Positions 37,188 through 45,876 of a DNA stretch of 64,000 nucleotides are shown here, in pieces. The DNA is from Ideonella paludis. GTDB lineage: Bacteria > Pseudomonadota > Gammaproteobacteria > Burkholderiales > Burkholderiaceae_C. The notes beneath the pieces are model-generated. The model was not told the DNA's origin. It worked only from the letters and a program-made list of their open reading frames with translations, and made no database searches. Both the position numbers and the translations under genes were made by a program. Every line of letters starts with the position of its first letter. Within the stretch, counting starts at the first letter, position 1. The stretch covers positions 434,001 to 498,000 of the forward strand of contig NZ_JAGQDG010000001.1 in assembly GCF_018069865.1 (NCBI RefSeq), read 5' to 3'.

Positions 37188-38318
37188 ATGCTGATAGGTG
37201 TTCCGCTGGAGACAGCGGCGGGCGAGACGCGCGTTGCCGTCACCCCAGAGACCGCGAAGAAGTATGTGGCTCAGGGCCACACGGTTCAGGTGCAATCCGG
37301 TGCGGGTGTCGCGGCCAGCATCACCGATGCGGCTTTTGAAGCCGTCGGCGCCACCATCGTTGATCGCAACGCCGCACTCGGCGCCGAGCTGGTGCTCAAG
37401 GTCCAGCGGCCGTCCGCCGACGAGCTGGCGCTGATGAAGCCGGGCGCGGTGCTGGTGGGCATGCTCAATCCCTTTGATAAAGACGGTTTGAGCCAGATGG
37501 CGAACGCCGGCTTGACCAGCTTTGCCCTGGAAGCCGCCCCCCGCACCACCCGCGCGCAAAGCATGGACGTGCTGTCCAGCCAGGCCAATATTGCCGGTTA
37601 CAAGGCCGTCATCATGGCGGCCGACCGCTATCAAAAATTCTTCCCCATGCTGATGACGGCAGCGGGCACGGTCAAAGCCGCGCGCGTGGTCATCCTGGGC
37701 GTGGGCGTGGCCGGCTTGCAGGCCATCGCCACGGCCAAGCGCCTGGGTGCGGTGATTGAGGCCTCGGACGTTCGCCCCTCCGTCAAGGAGCAGGTCGAGT
37801 CTTTGGGCGCCAAGTTCATCGACGTGCCCTACGAGACCGCCGAAGAAAAAGAAGCCGCCGAAGGCGTGGGCGGCTATGCCCGCCCCATGCCGCAGAGCTG
37901 GCTGGACCGCCAAAAGGTGGAAGTCGCCAAGCGCGTGGCCGCCGCCGATGTGGTCATCAGTACCGCACTGATCCCCGGCCGCGCCGCGCCGGTGCTGGTC
38001 ACCGAGGACATGGTCAAAGCCATGAAGCCGGGCTCGGTCATCATCGACATTGCTGCGGGCAAAGGCCCGAATGGCCACGACGGCAACTGCCCGCTGACCG
38101 AAGCCGGCAAGACCGTGACCAAGCATGGCGTGCACATCGTGGGCGAGACCAACTTGCCCGCCTTGGTGGCCGCTGACGCCTCGGCCCTTTACGCCCGCAA
38201 TGTGCTGGACTTCCTCAAGCTGGTATTGACCAAGGACGCCCGCTTTGAGATGCCCACCGACGACGACATCGTGACCGCTTGCCTGATGACGCAAGCCGGC
38301 CAAGTCAAGCGCACCTGA
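37188..38318 (+). CDS. pntAA: NAD(P) transhydrogenase subunit alpha 1 (NAD-binding domain I)
   Basis: 376-residue cytosolic dI component of proton-translocating transhydrogenase. Alanine-dehydrogenase-like fold with the NAD Rossmann motif GVGVAGLQA and the mobile-loop region DVPYETAEEKEAAEGVGGYA, plus RQKVEVAKRVAAADVVISTALIPG. AAGAGGAG-type Shine-Dalgarno (37174-37180) lies 7 bases before ATG 37188. First gene of the pntAA-pntAB-pntB operon, the split form also known from Rhodospirillum. Confidence 0.96.
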   Translation: MLIGVPLETAAGETRVAVTPETAKKYVAQGHTVQVQSGAGVAASITDAAFEAVGATIVDRNAALGAELVLKVQRPSADELALMKPGAVLVGMLNPFDKDGLSQMANAGLTSFALEAAPRTTRAQSMDVLSSQANIAGYKAVIMAADRYQKFFPMLMTAAGTVKAARVVILGVGVAGLQAIATAKRLGAVIEASDVRPSVKEQVESLGAKFIDVPYETAEEKEAAEGVGGYARPMPQSWLDRQKVEVAKRVAAADVVISTALIPGRAAPVLVTEDMVKAMKPGSVIIDIAAGKGPNGHDGNCPLTEAGKTVTKHGVHIVGETNLPALVAADASALYARNVLDFLKLVLTKDARFEMPTDDDIVTACLMTQAGQVKRT

Positions 38319-38355
38319 TTCACCGCAGACCGCGCCCAAGACCGAGGAGACCGAT

Positions 38356-38688
38356 ATGGATGCTGTATCCCCCACCCTGATCAACCTGATCATTTTTGTG
38401 CTGGCCATCTACGTGGGCTACCACGTGGTCTGGACCGTGACCCCCGCCCTGCACACCCCGCTGATGGCCGTGACCAACGCCATCTCCGCCATCGTCATCA
38501 TCGGCGCCATGCTGGCCGCCGCGCTGACCGAAACCACCTTTGCGCGCACCTTTGGCGTGCTGGCGGTGGCCCTGGCCGCTGTCAATGTGTTCGGGGGGTT
38601 TCTGGTGACCCGCCGCATGCTGGAGATGTTCAAGAAGAAAGACAAAAAGCCCGCCGCTGACAAAGCCAACGGGACAGGAGCCGCATGA
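38356..38688 (+). CDS. pntAB: NAD(P) transhydrogenase subunit alpha 2 (membrane part)
   Basis: 110 residues with three to four membrane helices (LINLIIFVLAIYVGYHVVW, the 35-60 helix and the 65-90 helix) and a Lys-rich C-terminal tail. It forms part of the proton channel dII. In many gamma-proteobacteria this is fused to PntAA. GAGGAGA precedes ATG 38356. The stop overlaps the pntB start region. Confidence 0.95.
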   Translation: MDAVSPTLINLIIFVLAIYVGYHVVWTVTPALHTPLMAVTNAISAIVIIGAMLAAALTETTFARTFGVLAVALAAVNVFGGFLVTRRMLEMFKKKDKKPAADKANGTGAA

Positions 38689-40109
38689 TGTCCATGAACC
38701 TTGTTGTCCTGCTGTACCTCATCGCGAGCGTCTGCTTCATCCAGGCCTTGAAAGGCCTGTCCCATCCCACCACCTCCATCCGCGGCAATGTGTTTGGCAT
38801 GGTCGGCATGACCATTGCCGTGCTCACCACCACCGCCTTGATCATCAAGCTCTCGGGCAGCGCCAGCGGCCTGGTCTGGGTGCTGCTGGGCTTGGTCGTG
38901 GGCGGTGGCGCTGGCGCCGTGATGGCCCAGCGCGTGGAGATGACCAAGATGCCCGAACTCGTGGCCTTCATGCACAGCATGATTGGCTTGGCGGCGGTCT
39001 TCATCGCCGTGGCAGCCGTGGCTGAGCCTTGGGCCTTCCAGATCTCGCCCAAGGGCGGGGAGATCCCCGGTGGCAACCGCATTGAACTGGCGCTGGGTGC
39101 CTTCATTGGCGCGGTGACCTTCTCGGGCTCGGTGATCGCCTTTGGCAAGCTCAGCGGCAAGTACAAGTTCCGCCTGTTCCAGGGCGCGCCGGTGGTCTTT
39201 GCCGGCCAGCACAAGCTCAATGCTGCACTGGGCCTGGCCTCGCTGTTCTTCATCTTCGGCTTTTGGCACTCGCAAAGCCCGATGGACTTCGCGCTGATCT
39301 GCGCCCTCGGTTTTGTGATGGGCGTGCTCATCATCATCCCGATTGGCGGTGCCGACATGCCGGTGGTGGTGTCCATGCTCAACAGCTATTCGGGCTGGGC
39401 GGCGGCGGGCATTGGCTTCTCGCTGAACAACAGCATGCTGATCATTGCCGGCTCGCTGGTGGGCAGCTCGGGCGCCATCCTGAGCTACATCATGTGCAAG
39501 GCCATGAATCGCAGCTTCTTCAACGTCATCTTGGGCGGCTTTGGCGGTGATGCCACGGCGGCCACGGGTGGCGCTCAGCAGCAGCGCAGCGTTAAAAGCG
39601 GCAGCGCCGACGATGCCGCCTTCATCCTGGGCAATGCCGAAACCGTGGTCATCGTCCCCGGCTACGGCCTGGCCGTGGCCCGTGCCCAGCATGCGGTCAA
39701 GGAGCTGGCCGAGAAGCTCACGCACAAGGGCATCACCGTCAAGTACGCCATCCACCCGGTGGCGGGCCGCATGCCCGGCCACATGAATGTGCTGCTGGCC
39801 GAAGCCGAAGTGCCTTATGACCAAGTCTTCGAGATGGAAGACATCAACGGCGAGTTCGGGCAGGCGGATGTGGCCATCATCTTGGGCGCCAATGACGTGG
39901 TCAACCCGGCTGCGCTGACCAAGGGCAGCCCCATCTACGGCATGCCCATCTTGGAGGCCTACAAGGCCAAGACCATCATCGTCAACAAGCGCTCCATGGC
40001 AGCGGGCTACGCCGGCCTGGACAACGAGCTGTTCTACATGGACAAGACCATGATGGTGTTTGGCGACGCCAAGAAGGTGGTCGAGGACATGGTCAAGGCC
40101 GTCGAGTAA
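38688..40109 (+). CDS. pntB: NAD(P) transhydrogenase subunit beta
   Basis: 473 residues. The N-terminal half has about nine membrane helices (channel dII), and the C-terminal half is the NADP-binding domain dIII with VPGYGLAVARAQHAVKEL and GRMPGHMNVLLAEA. With PntA it drives hydride transfer from NADH to NADP+ using the proton gradient. Start: CAGGAG ends at 38680, which is 7 bases from ATG 38688 but only 4 from ATG 38685, so 38688 is preferred. Confidence 0.96.
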   Translation: MSMNLVVLLYLIASVCFIQALKGLSHPTTSIRGNVFGMVGMTIAVLTTTALIIKLSGSASGLVWVLLGLVVGGGAGAVMAQRVEMTKMPELVAFMHSMIGLAAVFIAVAAVAEPWAFQISPKGGEIPGGNRIELALGAFIGAVTFSGSVIAFGKLSGKYKFRLFQGAPVVFAGQHKLNAALGLASLFFIFGFWHSQSPMDFALICALGFVMGVLIIIPIGGADMPVVVSMLNSYSGWAAAGIGFSLNNSMLIIAGSLVGSSGAILSYIMCKAMNRSFFNVILGGFGGDATAATGGAQQQRSVKSGSADDAAFILGNAETVVIVPGYGLAVARAQHAVKELAEKLTHKGITVKYAIHPVAGRMPGHMNVLLAEAEVPYDQVFEMEDINGEFGQADVAIILGANDVVNPAALTKGSPIYGMPILEAYKAKTIIVNKRSMAAGYAGLDNELFYMDKTMMVFGDAKKVVEDMVKAVE

Positions 40110-40127
40110 ACGCGGCAGAAGAGGGGC

Positions 40128-40149
40128 GCGCCGATGGCATCATCGGCGC
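40128..40149 (+). promoter_or_regulatory. Perfect 9-bp hairpin abutting a start codon
   Basis: GCGCCGATG (40128-40136) and CATCGGCGC (40141-40149) pair completely around GCAT. The next base begins the ATG of the DUF1176 gene. A purine-rich AGAGGGG (40120-40126) just before the stem is the only Shine-Dalgarno candidate, and it would come close to the ATG only if the hairpin is folded. No T-run follows, so it is not a normal terminator for pntB. Confidence 0.5.
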
Positions 40150-41175
40150 ATGACCTCTTCACTGTTCACGATGCGCCCTGTGGCGGCCCTGGCCTTGCTG
40201 GCCAGCGCCACCGGCGCCCAGGCCCAGCTCGCTTGGGCCCACGGCGACTGGCAACTGGTGTGTGACAACACCCGCACCTGCCGCGCCGCCGGTTACACCA
40301 CCGAGTCCGCCACGCTTCGATCCACGGTGCTGATTGAGCGCACCGCAGGCCCTGGCACGCCGCTGAGCCTGAGTTGGAAGGTGGAGGTGGGGGAGTCCGC
40401 CGCCGAGGAAATCCGCCCGCCCGTGCAGCTCAAGGCCGGTGCGCTGAGCCTCAAGGCCAGCCAGCCCACGCTGGGTGCGGAAGACTCGGCCAAGCTGGTG
40501 GCCGCCATGCTCAATGCGCCACACCTGGGCTTCGAGAAAGCGGGCAGCCGCTGGCGCCTGCCCCTGAGCGGCCTCAAGGCCGTGATGCTGAAAATGGACG
40601 AAGCCCAGGGCCGGCTGGACACGCCGGGCGCCACGGTGCGTAAGGGCAGCCGCGCCGAAGCCGAAGTGCCGCCCGCCTTGCCCGCGCCGCGGCCGCGTGT
40701 GCTGGCCGCACTGAGCGCCCAAGCCGCGGACGCGAGCACGCTCCCACTGATGTGGGCCGCCGTGCGTGAGCGGGGCTGCTGGGAGAGCCTGCCCGACAGC
40801 GAAAGCCCCAGCCGAGCCGCCGAGCGCCTGGACAGCCGCACCTGGCTCTTGGTGCGCGAATGCTCGCGCGGCGCCTACCAAGGCGGGTCCATGGCCTGGT
40901 TGGTGTCCACGACACCGCCCTATCGGCCCAAGCCGGTCAGCTTTCCGACCAGCCAGAAGGGCGAAACCCTGAATGAGCTGGTGAACTTGGAGATAGGTCA
41001 TGGCCTGATCAGCAGCGCGGCCAAAGGCCGGGGCGTGGGGGACTGCTGGTCCAGCGCCGAATGGGGCTGGACGGGTGAGCGCTTTGAGCTGCTGAGCGAA
41101 AGCAGCACCGGGCTGTGCCGCGGGTTTGCGGGTGGCGCGTGGGAGCTGCCCACTTATGTGACGGAGCGACGCTGA
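40150..41175 (+). CDS. DUF1176-like exported protein
   Basis: 341 residues. Signal peptide MTSSLFTMRPVAALALLASATGAQA, then a domain opening HGDWQLVCDNTRTCRAAGY, typical of DUF1176, with paired cysteines (GCWESL, ECSRG, GDCWSS, GLCRGF) probably in disulfides. No known activity. An alternative start is ATG 40171, which would still leave a short signal peptide. Its stop overlaps the mtnN start (TGATG). Confidence 0.75.
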   Translation: MTSSLFTMRPVAALALLASATGAQAQLAWAHGDWQLVCDNTRTCRAAGYTTESATLRSTVLIERTAGPGTPLSLSWKVEVGESAAEEIRPPVQLKAGALSLKASQPTLGAEDSAKLVAAMLNAPHLGFEKAGSRWRLPLSGLKAVMLKMDEAQGRLDTPGATVRKGSRAEAEVPPALPAPRPRVLAALSAQAADASTLPLMWAAVRERGCWESLPDSESPSRAAERLDSRTWLLVRECSRGAYQGGSMAWLVSTTPPYRPKPVSFPTSQKGETLNELVNLEIGHGLISSAAKGRGVGDCWSSAEWGWTGERFELLSESSTGLCRGFAGGAWELPTYVTERR

Positions 41176-41921
41176 TGTTGGCCATTGTCTCGGCCATGCC
41201 GCCGGAGTTGGCCGCCCTCAAGGCCTTGATGCCGACCGACCAGATCACCACCGTGGCCGGGCGCCGCTTTCACCAAGGCCAGCTCGCCGGGCAAGACGTG
41301 GTGCTGGCGCTCACCGGCATTGGCAAGGTGGCGGCAGCGGCCACAGCGGCTGTGCTGTGCCAGCACTTTCAGGCCAGCGCCTTGCTGTTCACCGGCGTGG
41401 CGGGCGGCCTGGGGGCCGGCGTGAAGGTGGGTGATGTGGTGGTGGCCGACGCCCTGCTGCAGCATGACCTGGATGTCTCCCCGCTGTTCCCGCGCTGGGT
41501 GGTGCCAGGCGCGGGCAAAGACCGCTTCGCCCCGGACCCGCACTGGAGCGAACGCCTGCGGCAGGCCGCAGCCGCTGTGCTGGCCCAGCCCGAGCCTGAG
41601 CTGGCGCAAGGCTTGGCCGCCTTTGGCTTGCACGCGCCACAGTGCCATCAGGGCTTGATCATCAGTGGCGACCGCTTTGTCTCCACCACGGCAGAGAGCC
41701 AAGCCTTGCGCGCCGTGTTGCCCGACGCACTGGCGGTGGAGATGGAGGGGGCGGCAGTGGCCCAGGTCTGTGCCGACTTCGACCGTCCCTTCGCCGTACT
41801 GCGCACCGTATCCGACCGGGCGGATGACCACGCCCACGTGGACTTTGAGCGCTTTTTGGCCGATGTGGCGGCCGAGATGGCCCGCGATATCGTGCTGAAA
41901 GCCTTGCGCACCCCGGCTTGA
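41175..41921 (+). CDS. mtnN: 5'-methylthioadenosine/S-adenosylhomocysteine nucleosidase
   Basis: Cleaves adenine from MTA and SAH, recycling by-products of SAM use. 248 residues. MLAIVSAMPPELAAL, LTGIGKVAAA, GVAGGLGAGVKVGDVVV, and ALAVEMEGAAVAQVC with the following RTVSDRAD (catalytic Asp) match the family. Start ATG 41175 overlaps the upstream stop by one base. Confidence 0.93.
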   Translation: MLAIVSAMPPELAALKALMPTDQITTVAGRRFHQGQLAGQDVVLALTGIGKVAAAATAAVLCQHFQASALLFTGVAGGLGAGVKVGDVVVADALLQHDLDVSPLFPRWVVPGAGKDRFAPDPHWSERLRQAAAAVLAQPEPELAQGLAAFGLHAPQCHQGLIISGDRFVSTTAESQALRAVLPDALAVEMEGAAVAQVCADFDRPFAVLRTVSDRADDHAHVDFERFLADVAAEMARDIVLKALRTPA

Positions 41922-42019
41922 CCCTTAGGGGCATTCCCCCAAAACCCGCTATCGAATCCCCTGATGCTGACGGCCCGCCGCAGCAGGGAGAATCGCGCTT
42001 CCGTTCTCGGAGAGGATCC

Positions 42020-43702
42020 ATGGAAAAGATTTGGCTGAAGCAATATCCCGATGGCGTGCCGGCAGAGGTGCAGACAGATGTCTACCCCTCTTTGGTGGCC
42101 TTGTTGGAAGAGAGCTTCCGCAAGCATCAGGGCCTGCCGGCTTACCGGTTCATGGGCAAGGCCTTCAACTTTGAGCTGATCGACGACCTGTCGCGCGCCT
42201 TTGCGGCCTATCTGCAAAGCCTGGGCTTGGTCAAGGGTGATCGGGTGGCGGTGATGCTGCCCAATGTGCCGCAGTACCCAGTGGCGGTGGCAGGCATCCT
42301 GCGGGCCGGCTTGGTGGTGGTGAACGTCAACCCGCTCTACACCCCCCGCGAGCTGGAGCATCAGCTCAAGGACTCGGGTGCCAAGGCCATCGTGATCCTG
42401 GAGAACTTTGCCACCACGCTGCAGCAAGTGGCCGACGCCGTGCCCACCAAGCATGTGGTGCTGGCCGCCATGGGCGACCTGATGGGCTTCCTCAAGGGCG
42501 CGATCATCAACCACGTGGTGCGCAAGGTCAAAAAGATGGTGCCGGCCTACACGCTGGCCGCACCGGTGCGCTTCAACGACGCCATCTCGCTCGGCCGCCG
42601 CAAGCCCTTCACCGCGCCGGTGGTCGGCGCCGACGACATCGCCGTGCTGCAGTACACCGGTGGCACCACCGGCGTCAGCAAGGGCGCAGTGCTGCTGCAC
42701 CGCAACCTGGTGGCCAATGTCCTGCAGTCTGAAGCCTGGTATCAGCCAGCGCTGAAAAAAATCCCCAAGGGCGAGCAGATCACCACCATCTGCGCCCTGC
42801 CGATCTATCACATCTTCGGCTTTAACACGAACATGATGCTGGGCCTGCGCATGGGCGGCTGCAACATCCTGATCGCCAACCCGCGCGACCTGCCGGCCTT
42901 GTTCAAAGAGCTGAGCCGCGAGCGCTTCCACAGCCTGCCGGCGGTGAACACCTTGTTCAACGCCATGGCCAACCACCCCGACTTTGACAAAGTGGACTGG
43001 AGCCACCTGAAGATCTCCGTGGGCGGTGGCATGGCCGTGCAGCAAGCCACCGCGCGTCTGTGGCTGGAGAAGACCGGCTGCCCCATCTGCGAAGGCTATG
43101 GCCTCTCAGAGACCTCGCCCGTGGCCTCGTGCAACCGGGTGGACACCGACGCCTACAGCGGCACCATCGGCATCCCCGTCTCCAACACCGAGATGAAGCT
43201 GCTGGACGATGACGGCAACGCAGTGCCCATGGGCCAAGCCGGCGAGATCGCCATCAAAGGCCCGCAGGTGATGGCCGGCTATTGGCAGCGCCCGGACGAA
43301 ACCGCCAAGGTCATGACGGCCGACGGCTTCTTCCGCACCGGCGACATTGGCGTGATGGACGAGCGCGGCTTCTTCAAGATCGTCGACCGCAAGAAAGACA
43401 TGATCCTGGTCTCCGGCTTCAATGTGTACCCCAATGAAGTCGAAGACGTGCTCACCCAATTGCCCGGTGTGCTGGAGTGCGCCGCCGTGGGCGTGCCCGA
43501 CGACAAAGCCGGCGAGGCCGTGAAGGTGGTCATCGTCAAGAAAGACCCGGCGCTGACCGAGCAAGACGTGCGCGCCTGGTGCGAAGCCAACCTGACCGGC
43601 TACAAGCGGCCCAAGGTGGTGGAGTTCCGTGCGGACTTGCCCAAGACGCCGGTCGGCAAGGTGCTGCGCCGGGAGCTGCGCGACAAGCCCAGCGCTCGGT
43701 AA
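42020..43702 (+). CDS. fadD: Long-chain fatty acid-CoA ligase
   Basis: Activates fatty acids to acyl-CoA with ATP. 560 residues, normal FadD length. AMP-binding P-loop YTGGTTGVSKGA, then YGLSETSP and GFFRTGDIG, and the C-terminal catalytic Lys region in TPVGKVLRRELR. MEKIWLKQYPDGVPAEV is the usual FadD N-terminus and fixes ATG 42020, with GAGAGGA shortly upstream. Confidence 0.93.
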   Translation: MEKIWLKQYPDGVPAEVQTDVYPSLVALLEESFRKHQGLPAYRFMGKAFNFELIDDLSRAFAAYLQSLGLVKGDRVAVMLPNVPQYPVAVAGILRAGLVVVNVNPLYTPRELEHQLKDSGAKAIVILENFATTLQQVADAVPTKHVVLAAMGDLMGFLKGAIINHVVRKVKKMVPAYTLAAPVRFNDAISLGRRKPFTAPVVGADDIAVLQYTGGTTGVSKGAVLLHRNLVANVLQSEAWYQPALKKIPKGEQITTICALPIYHIFGFNTNMMLGLRMGGCNILIANPRDLPALFKELSRERFHSLPAVNTLFNAMANHPDFDKVDWSHLKISVGGGMAVQQATARLWLEKTGCPICEGYGLSETSPVASCNRVDTDAYSGTIGIPVSNTEMKLLDDDGNAVPMGQAGEIAIKGPQVMAGYWQRPDETAKVMTADGFFRTGDIGVMDERGFFKIVDRKKDMILVSGFNVYPNEVEDVLTQLPGVLECAAVGVPDDKAGEAVKVVIVKKDPALTEQDVRAWCEANLTGYKRPKVVEFRADLPKTPVGKVLRRELRDKPSAR

Positions 43703-43812
43703 TCCGGCAACGTGCCCCCCGCGGGCACACTGGCGCGGTGAGAGCCGCGCCACCCAGGGGGCTCAGCCCCCCAATGGCGATGCTGCTGCGCTGGCTGTAT
43801 TGAGGGCGCTTG

Positions 43813-44301
43813 ATGATTGAAGTTGGATTGTCCGCGCGCTATGTGCGCACCGCCGCAGGCCAAGCCGAGATTGGCGGGCGAACCCTGGGCCTGTCTCGGG
43901 CCGCGCGCAATTTGCTGTTGGTCATCAATGCCAGCAAGACAGCCCAGGAATGGCTGCAAGCGCTGCAGGGGGTGAGCAGTGAAGACTTGGCCTATCTGCT
44001 GGAATTGGGCCTGCTGGCCCCTGACGCGACGCCGTCCGCCCCGGTTGTCAGCCCTGAACAAATGGCTTGGCAGGCCCTGAGCAAACGCATCGATGCCGCC
44101 ACTTACGACCAGCTCTACACCGCCTTGACGGCCCAAGCCAAGGCGCAACTGGGCGTGATGAAGGGCTACCGCCTTGTGCTGGAGCTGGAGAAGGCCGACG
44201 GCGTGGAGGGCCTGCGCAAACTGGCGCTGCAGTTTGCCTCGGAGGTCAAGGCCAGCCGAGGCATGGGGGCTGTGCAAGAGCTCTACCGTCTGCTGGCCTG
44301 A
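43813..44301 (+). CDS. Conserved-looking hypothetical protein, predicted soluble
   Basis: 162 residues beginning MIEVGLSARYVRTAAGQAEIGGRTLGLSRAARNLL, mostly helical, with no signal peptide or motif I recognise. A central helix reads LSKRIDAATYDQLYTALTAQA. It lies 15 bases before rsmE and may share its transcript. TTG 43810 is an alternative start one codon earlier. Confidence 0.65.
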   Translation: MIEVGLSARYVRTAAGQAEIGGRTLGLSRAARNLLLVINASKTAQEWLQALQGVSSEDLAYLLELGLLAPDATPSAPVVSPEQMAWQALSKRIDAATYDQLYTALTAQAKAQLGVMKGYRLVLELEKADGVEGLRKLALQFASEVKASRGMGAVQELYRLLA

Positions 44302-44316
44302 GGCACACTCTCGCCC

Positions 44317-45060
44317 ATGCCGCCTCGTTTGTACCTGGATGCGCCGCTGCAGGACGGCGCTGAACTCACCCTGCCCGCTGACGCCTCGCGCCATATTCAG
44401 GTGCTGCGCCTGCAGCCCGGCAATGCAGTGACACTCTTCAATGGCCAGGGCGGTGAATGGACCGCCAGCGTGACCCGCATGGGCCGGCAAGACGTCGATG
44501 TCCGCATCGAGGCCCACCAGGCCTGCAGCCGCGAGCTGCCGGTGGCCGTGAGCTTGGCCCTGGGCATGCCCGCCAATGAGCGCATGGATGCATTGATCGA
44601 AAAGGCCACCGAATTGGGCGCCGTCGCCGTGCAGCCGCTGCACAGCGCCCGCTCGGTCTTGCGCCTGCAAGGCGAGCGGGCGGAACGCCGCCGCAGCCAT
44701 TGGCAAGGGGTGGCCCAGGCCGCCGCCGAGCAAAGCGGCAGGACCACCGTGCCCCAGATCACTCCGGTGCAAAACCTTGCCGACTGGCTGGGCAGCCTCA
44801 GCCCCGAGGCCGCTGACGGCGAGCGCTGGCTGCTGAGCTTTGCGCCCGACGCACGCCCCCTCTCCGCCTGGGCTGGGCGCCTGCCTCAGCACATCACCTT
44901 GCTCAGCGGCCCGGAGGGCGGGCTGGACCCCAAAGAAGAGGCGCTGGCTCGCAGCCGCGGCTTTGTGCCGCTGAGCCTGGGCCCGCGCGTGCTGCGTGCC
45001 GACACTGCCCCGCTGGCTACCCTGGCCGGTATCTCCGTACTCTGCACAGTGAATCTGTGA
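44317..45060 (+). CDS. rsmE: 16S rRNA (uracil1498-N3)-methyltransferase
   Basis: 247 residues: N-terminal PUA-like domain (MPPRLYLDAPL; RHIQVLRLQPGNAVTLFNGQGGEW) and C-terminal SPOUT knot domain with KATELGA, LLSGPEGGLDPKEEALA and LGPRVLRADTAPLA, the SAM-binding knot. Methylates U1498 in helix 44 of 16S rRNA. Confidence 0.95.
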   Translation: MPPRLYLDAPLQDGAELTLPADASRHIQVLRLQPGNAVTLFNGQGGEWTASVTRMGRQDVDVRIEAHQACSRELPVAVSLALGMPANERMDALIEKATELGAVAVQPLHSARSVLRLQGERAERRRSHWQGVAQAAAEQSGRTTVPQITPVQNLADWLGSLSPEAADGERWLLSFAPDARPLSAWAGRLPQHITLLSGPEGGLDPKEEALARSRGFVPLSLGPRVLRADTAPLATLAGISVLCTVNL

Positions 45061-45266
45061 CCTCGGCCCTCTGGGTTGAGGCGGCTTGTGGGTGCAGTCT
45101 CAACGCGGGCCTGAATTTCTGTCGCCCACGCTCCTCACCTGTGACGTGATTGCGACGCCCGCTCTCAGCAATGCACGATCAGACCCTCATCATCCCCCGC
45201 GCCAAGCCCTGCTCAGGCATGCTGCGAGCCTTCGCTGTCACACGTTACTTTTGAGGGAGAGCTGCC

Positions 45267-45677
45267 ATGGGATTGCTGGATTCTGTTGTCGGGATGTTGG
45301 GCCAAGGTGGTCAAGGTGGCGGTCAAGCTGCATTGATCAATGTCGTCACCACCTTGCTGAGCCAAGGCGGGCAAGGCGGCGGCTTGGCCGGCCTGGTGCA
45401 ACAGTTCCAGCAAGGCGGCTTGGGCGACGTGGTCTCGTCCTGGGTGTCTACAGGTCAGAATCTGCCGATCTCCGCTGAACAGTTGCAATCGGTGCTGGGC
45501 GGCCACAGCGCCCTGGCCGGTGTGGCCGAGCAAACTGGGCTCAGCCAAGGCGACCTGATGGGCCAGCTCTCGCAACTGCTGCCGCAAGTCATCGACCAAA
45601 TGACCCCCAATGGTCAGCTGCCTCCGGCAGGCGCTCAGCCTGACTTGGGCAGCCTGCTGGGCTCCTTGCTGAAGTGA
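45267..45677 (+). CDS. YidB-family protein (DUF937)
   Basis: 136 residues beginning MGLLDSVVGMLG with Gly/Gln-rich repeats (GQGGQGGG), then VVSSWVSTGQNLPISAEQLQSVLG and SQGDLMGQLSQLLPQVIDQMTPNGQLP, the diagnostic YidB/DUF937 blocks. No known activity. GAGGGAGAG precedes the ATG. The flanking gaps (45061-45266 and 45678-45876) show no gene. Confidence 0.88.
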   Translation: MGLLDSVVGMLGQGGQGGGQAALINVVTTLLSQGGQGGGLAGLVQQFQQGGLGDVVSSWVSTGQNLPISAEQLQSVLGGHSALAGVAEQTGLSQGDLMGQLSQLLPQVIDQMTPNGQLPPAGAQPDLGSLLGSLLK

Positions 45678-45876
45678 CGCTCACCGGGGGTTTCTCGGTC
45701 GTTGCAGCAGATGTTCCTTCTGCCGCCCACGCTCCGAGTACGGGGAGACCCCAGGGCCGGTTTGCCGAATCGTGATAGTCGGCGTCGGCGCACTTTCCCA
45801 GAATCGACTCCCATGATGCTGATGAGGCCGCGCACGCTCTGCGTTTGGCTCATCTTGGCATCGCGAGGAGAGCTCT

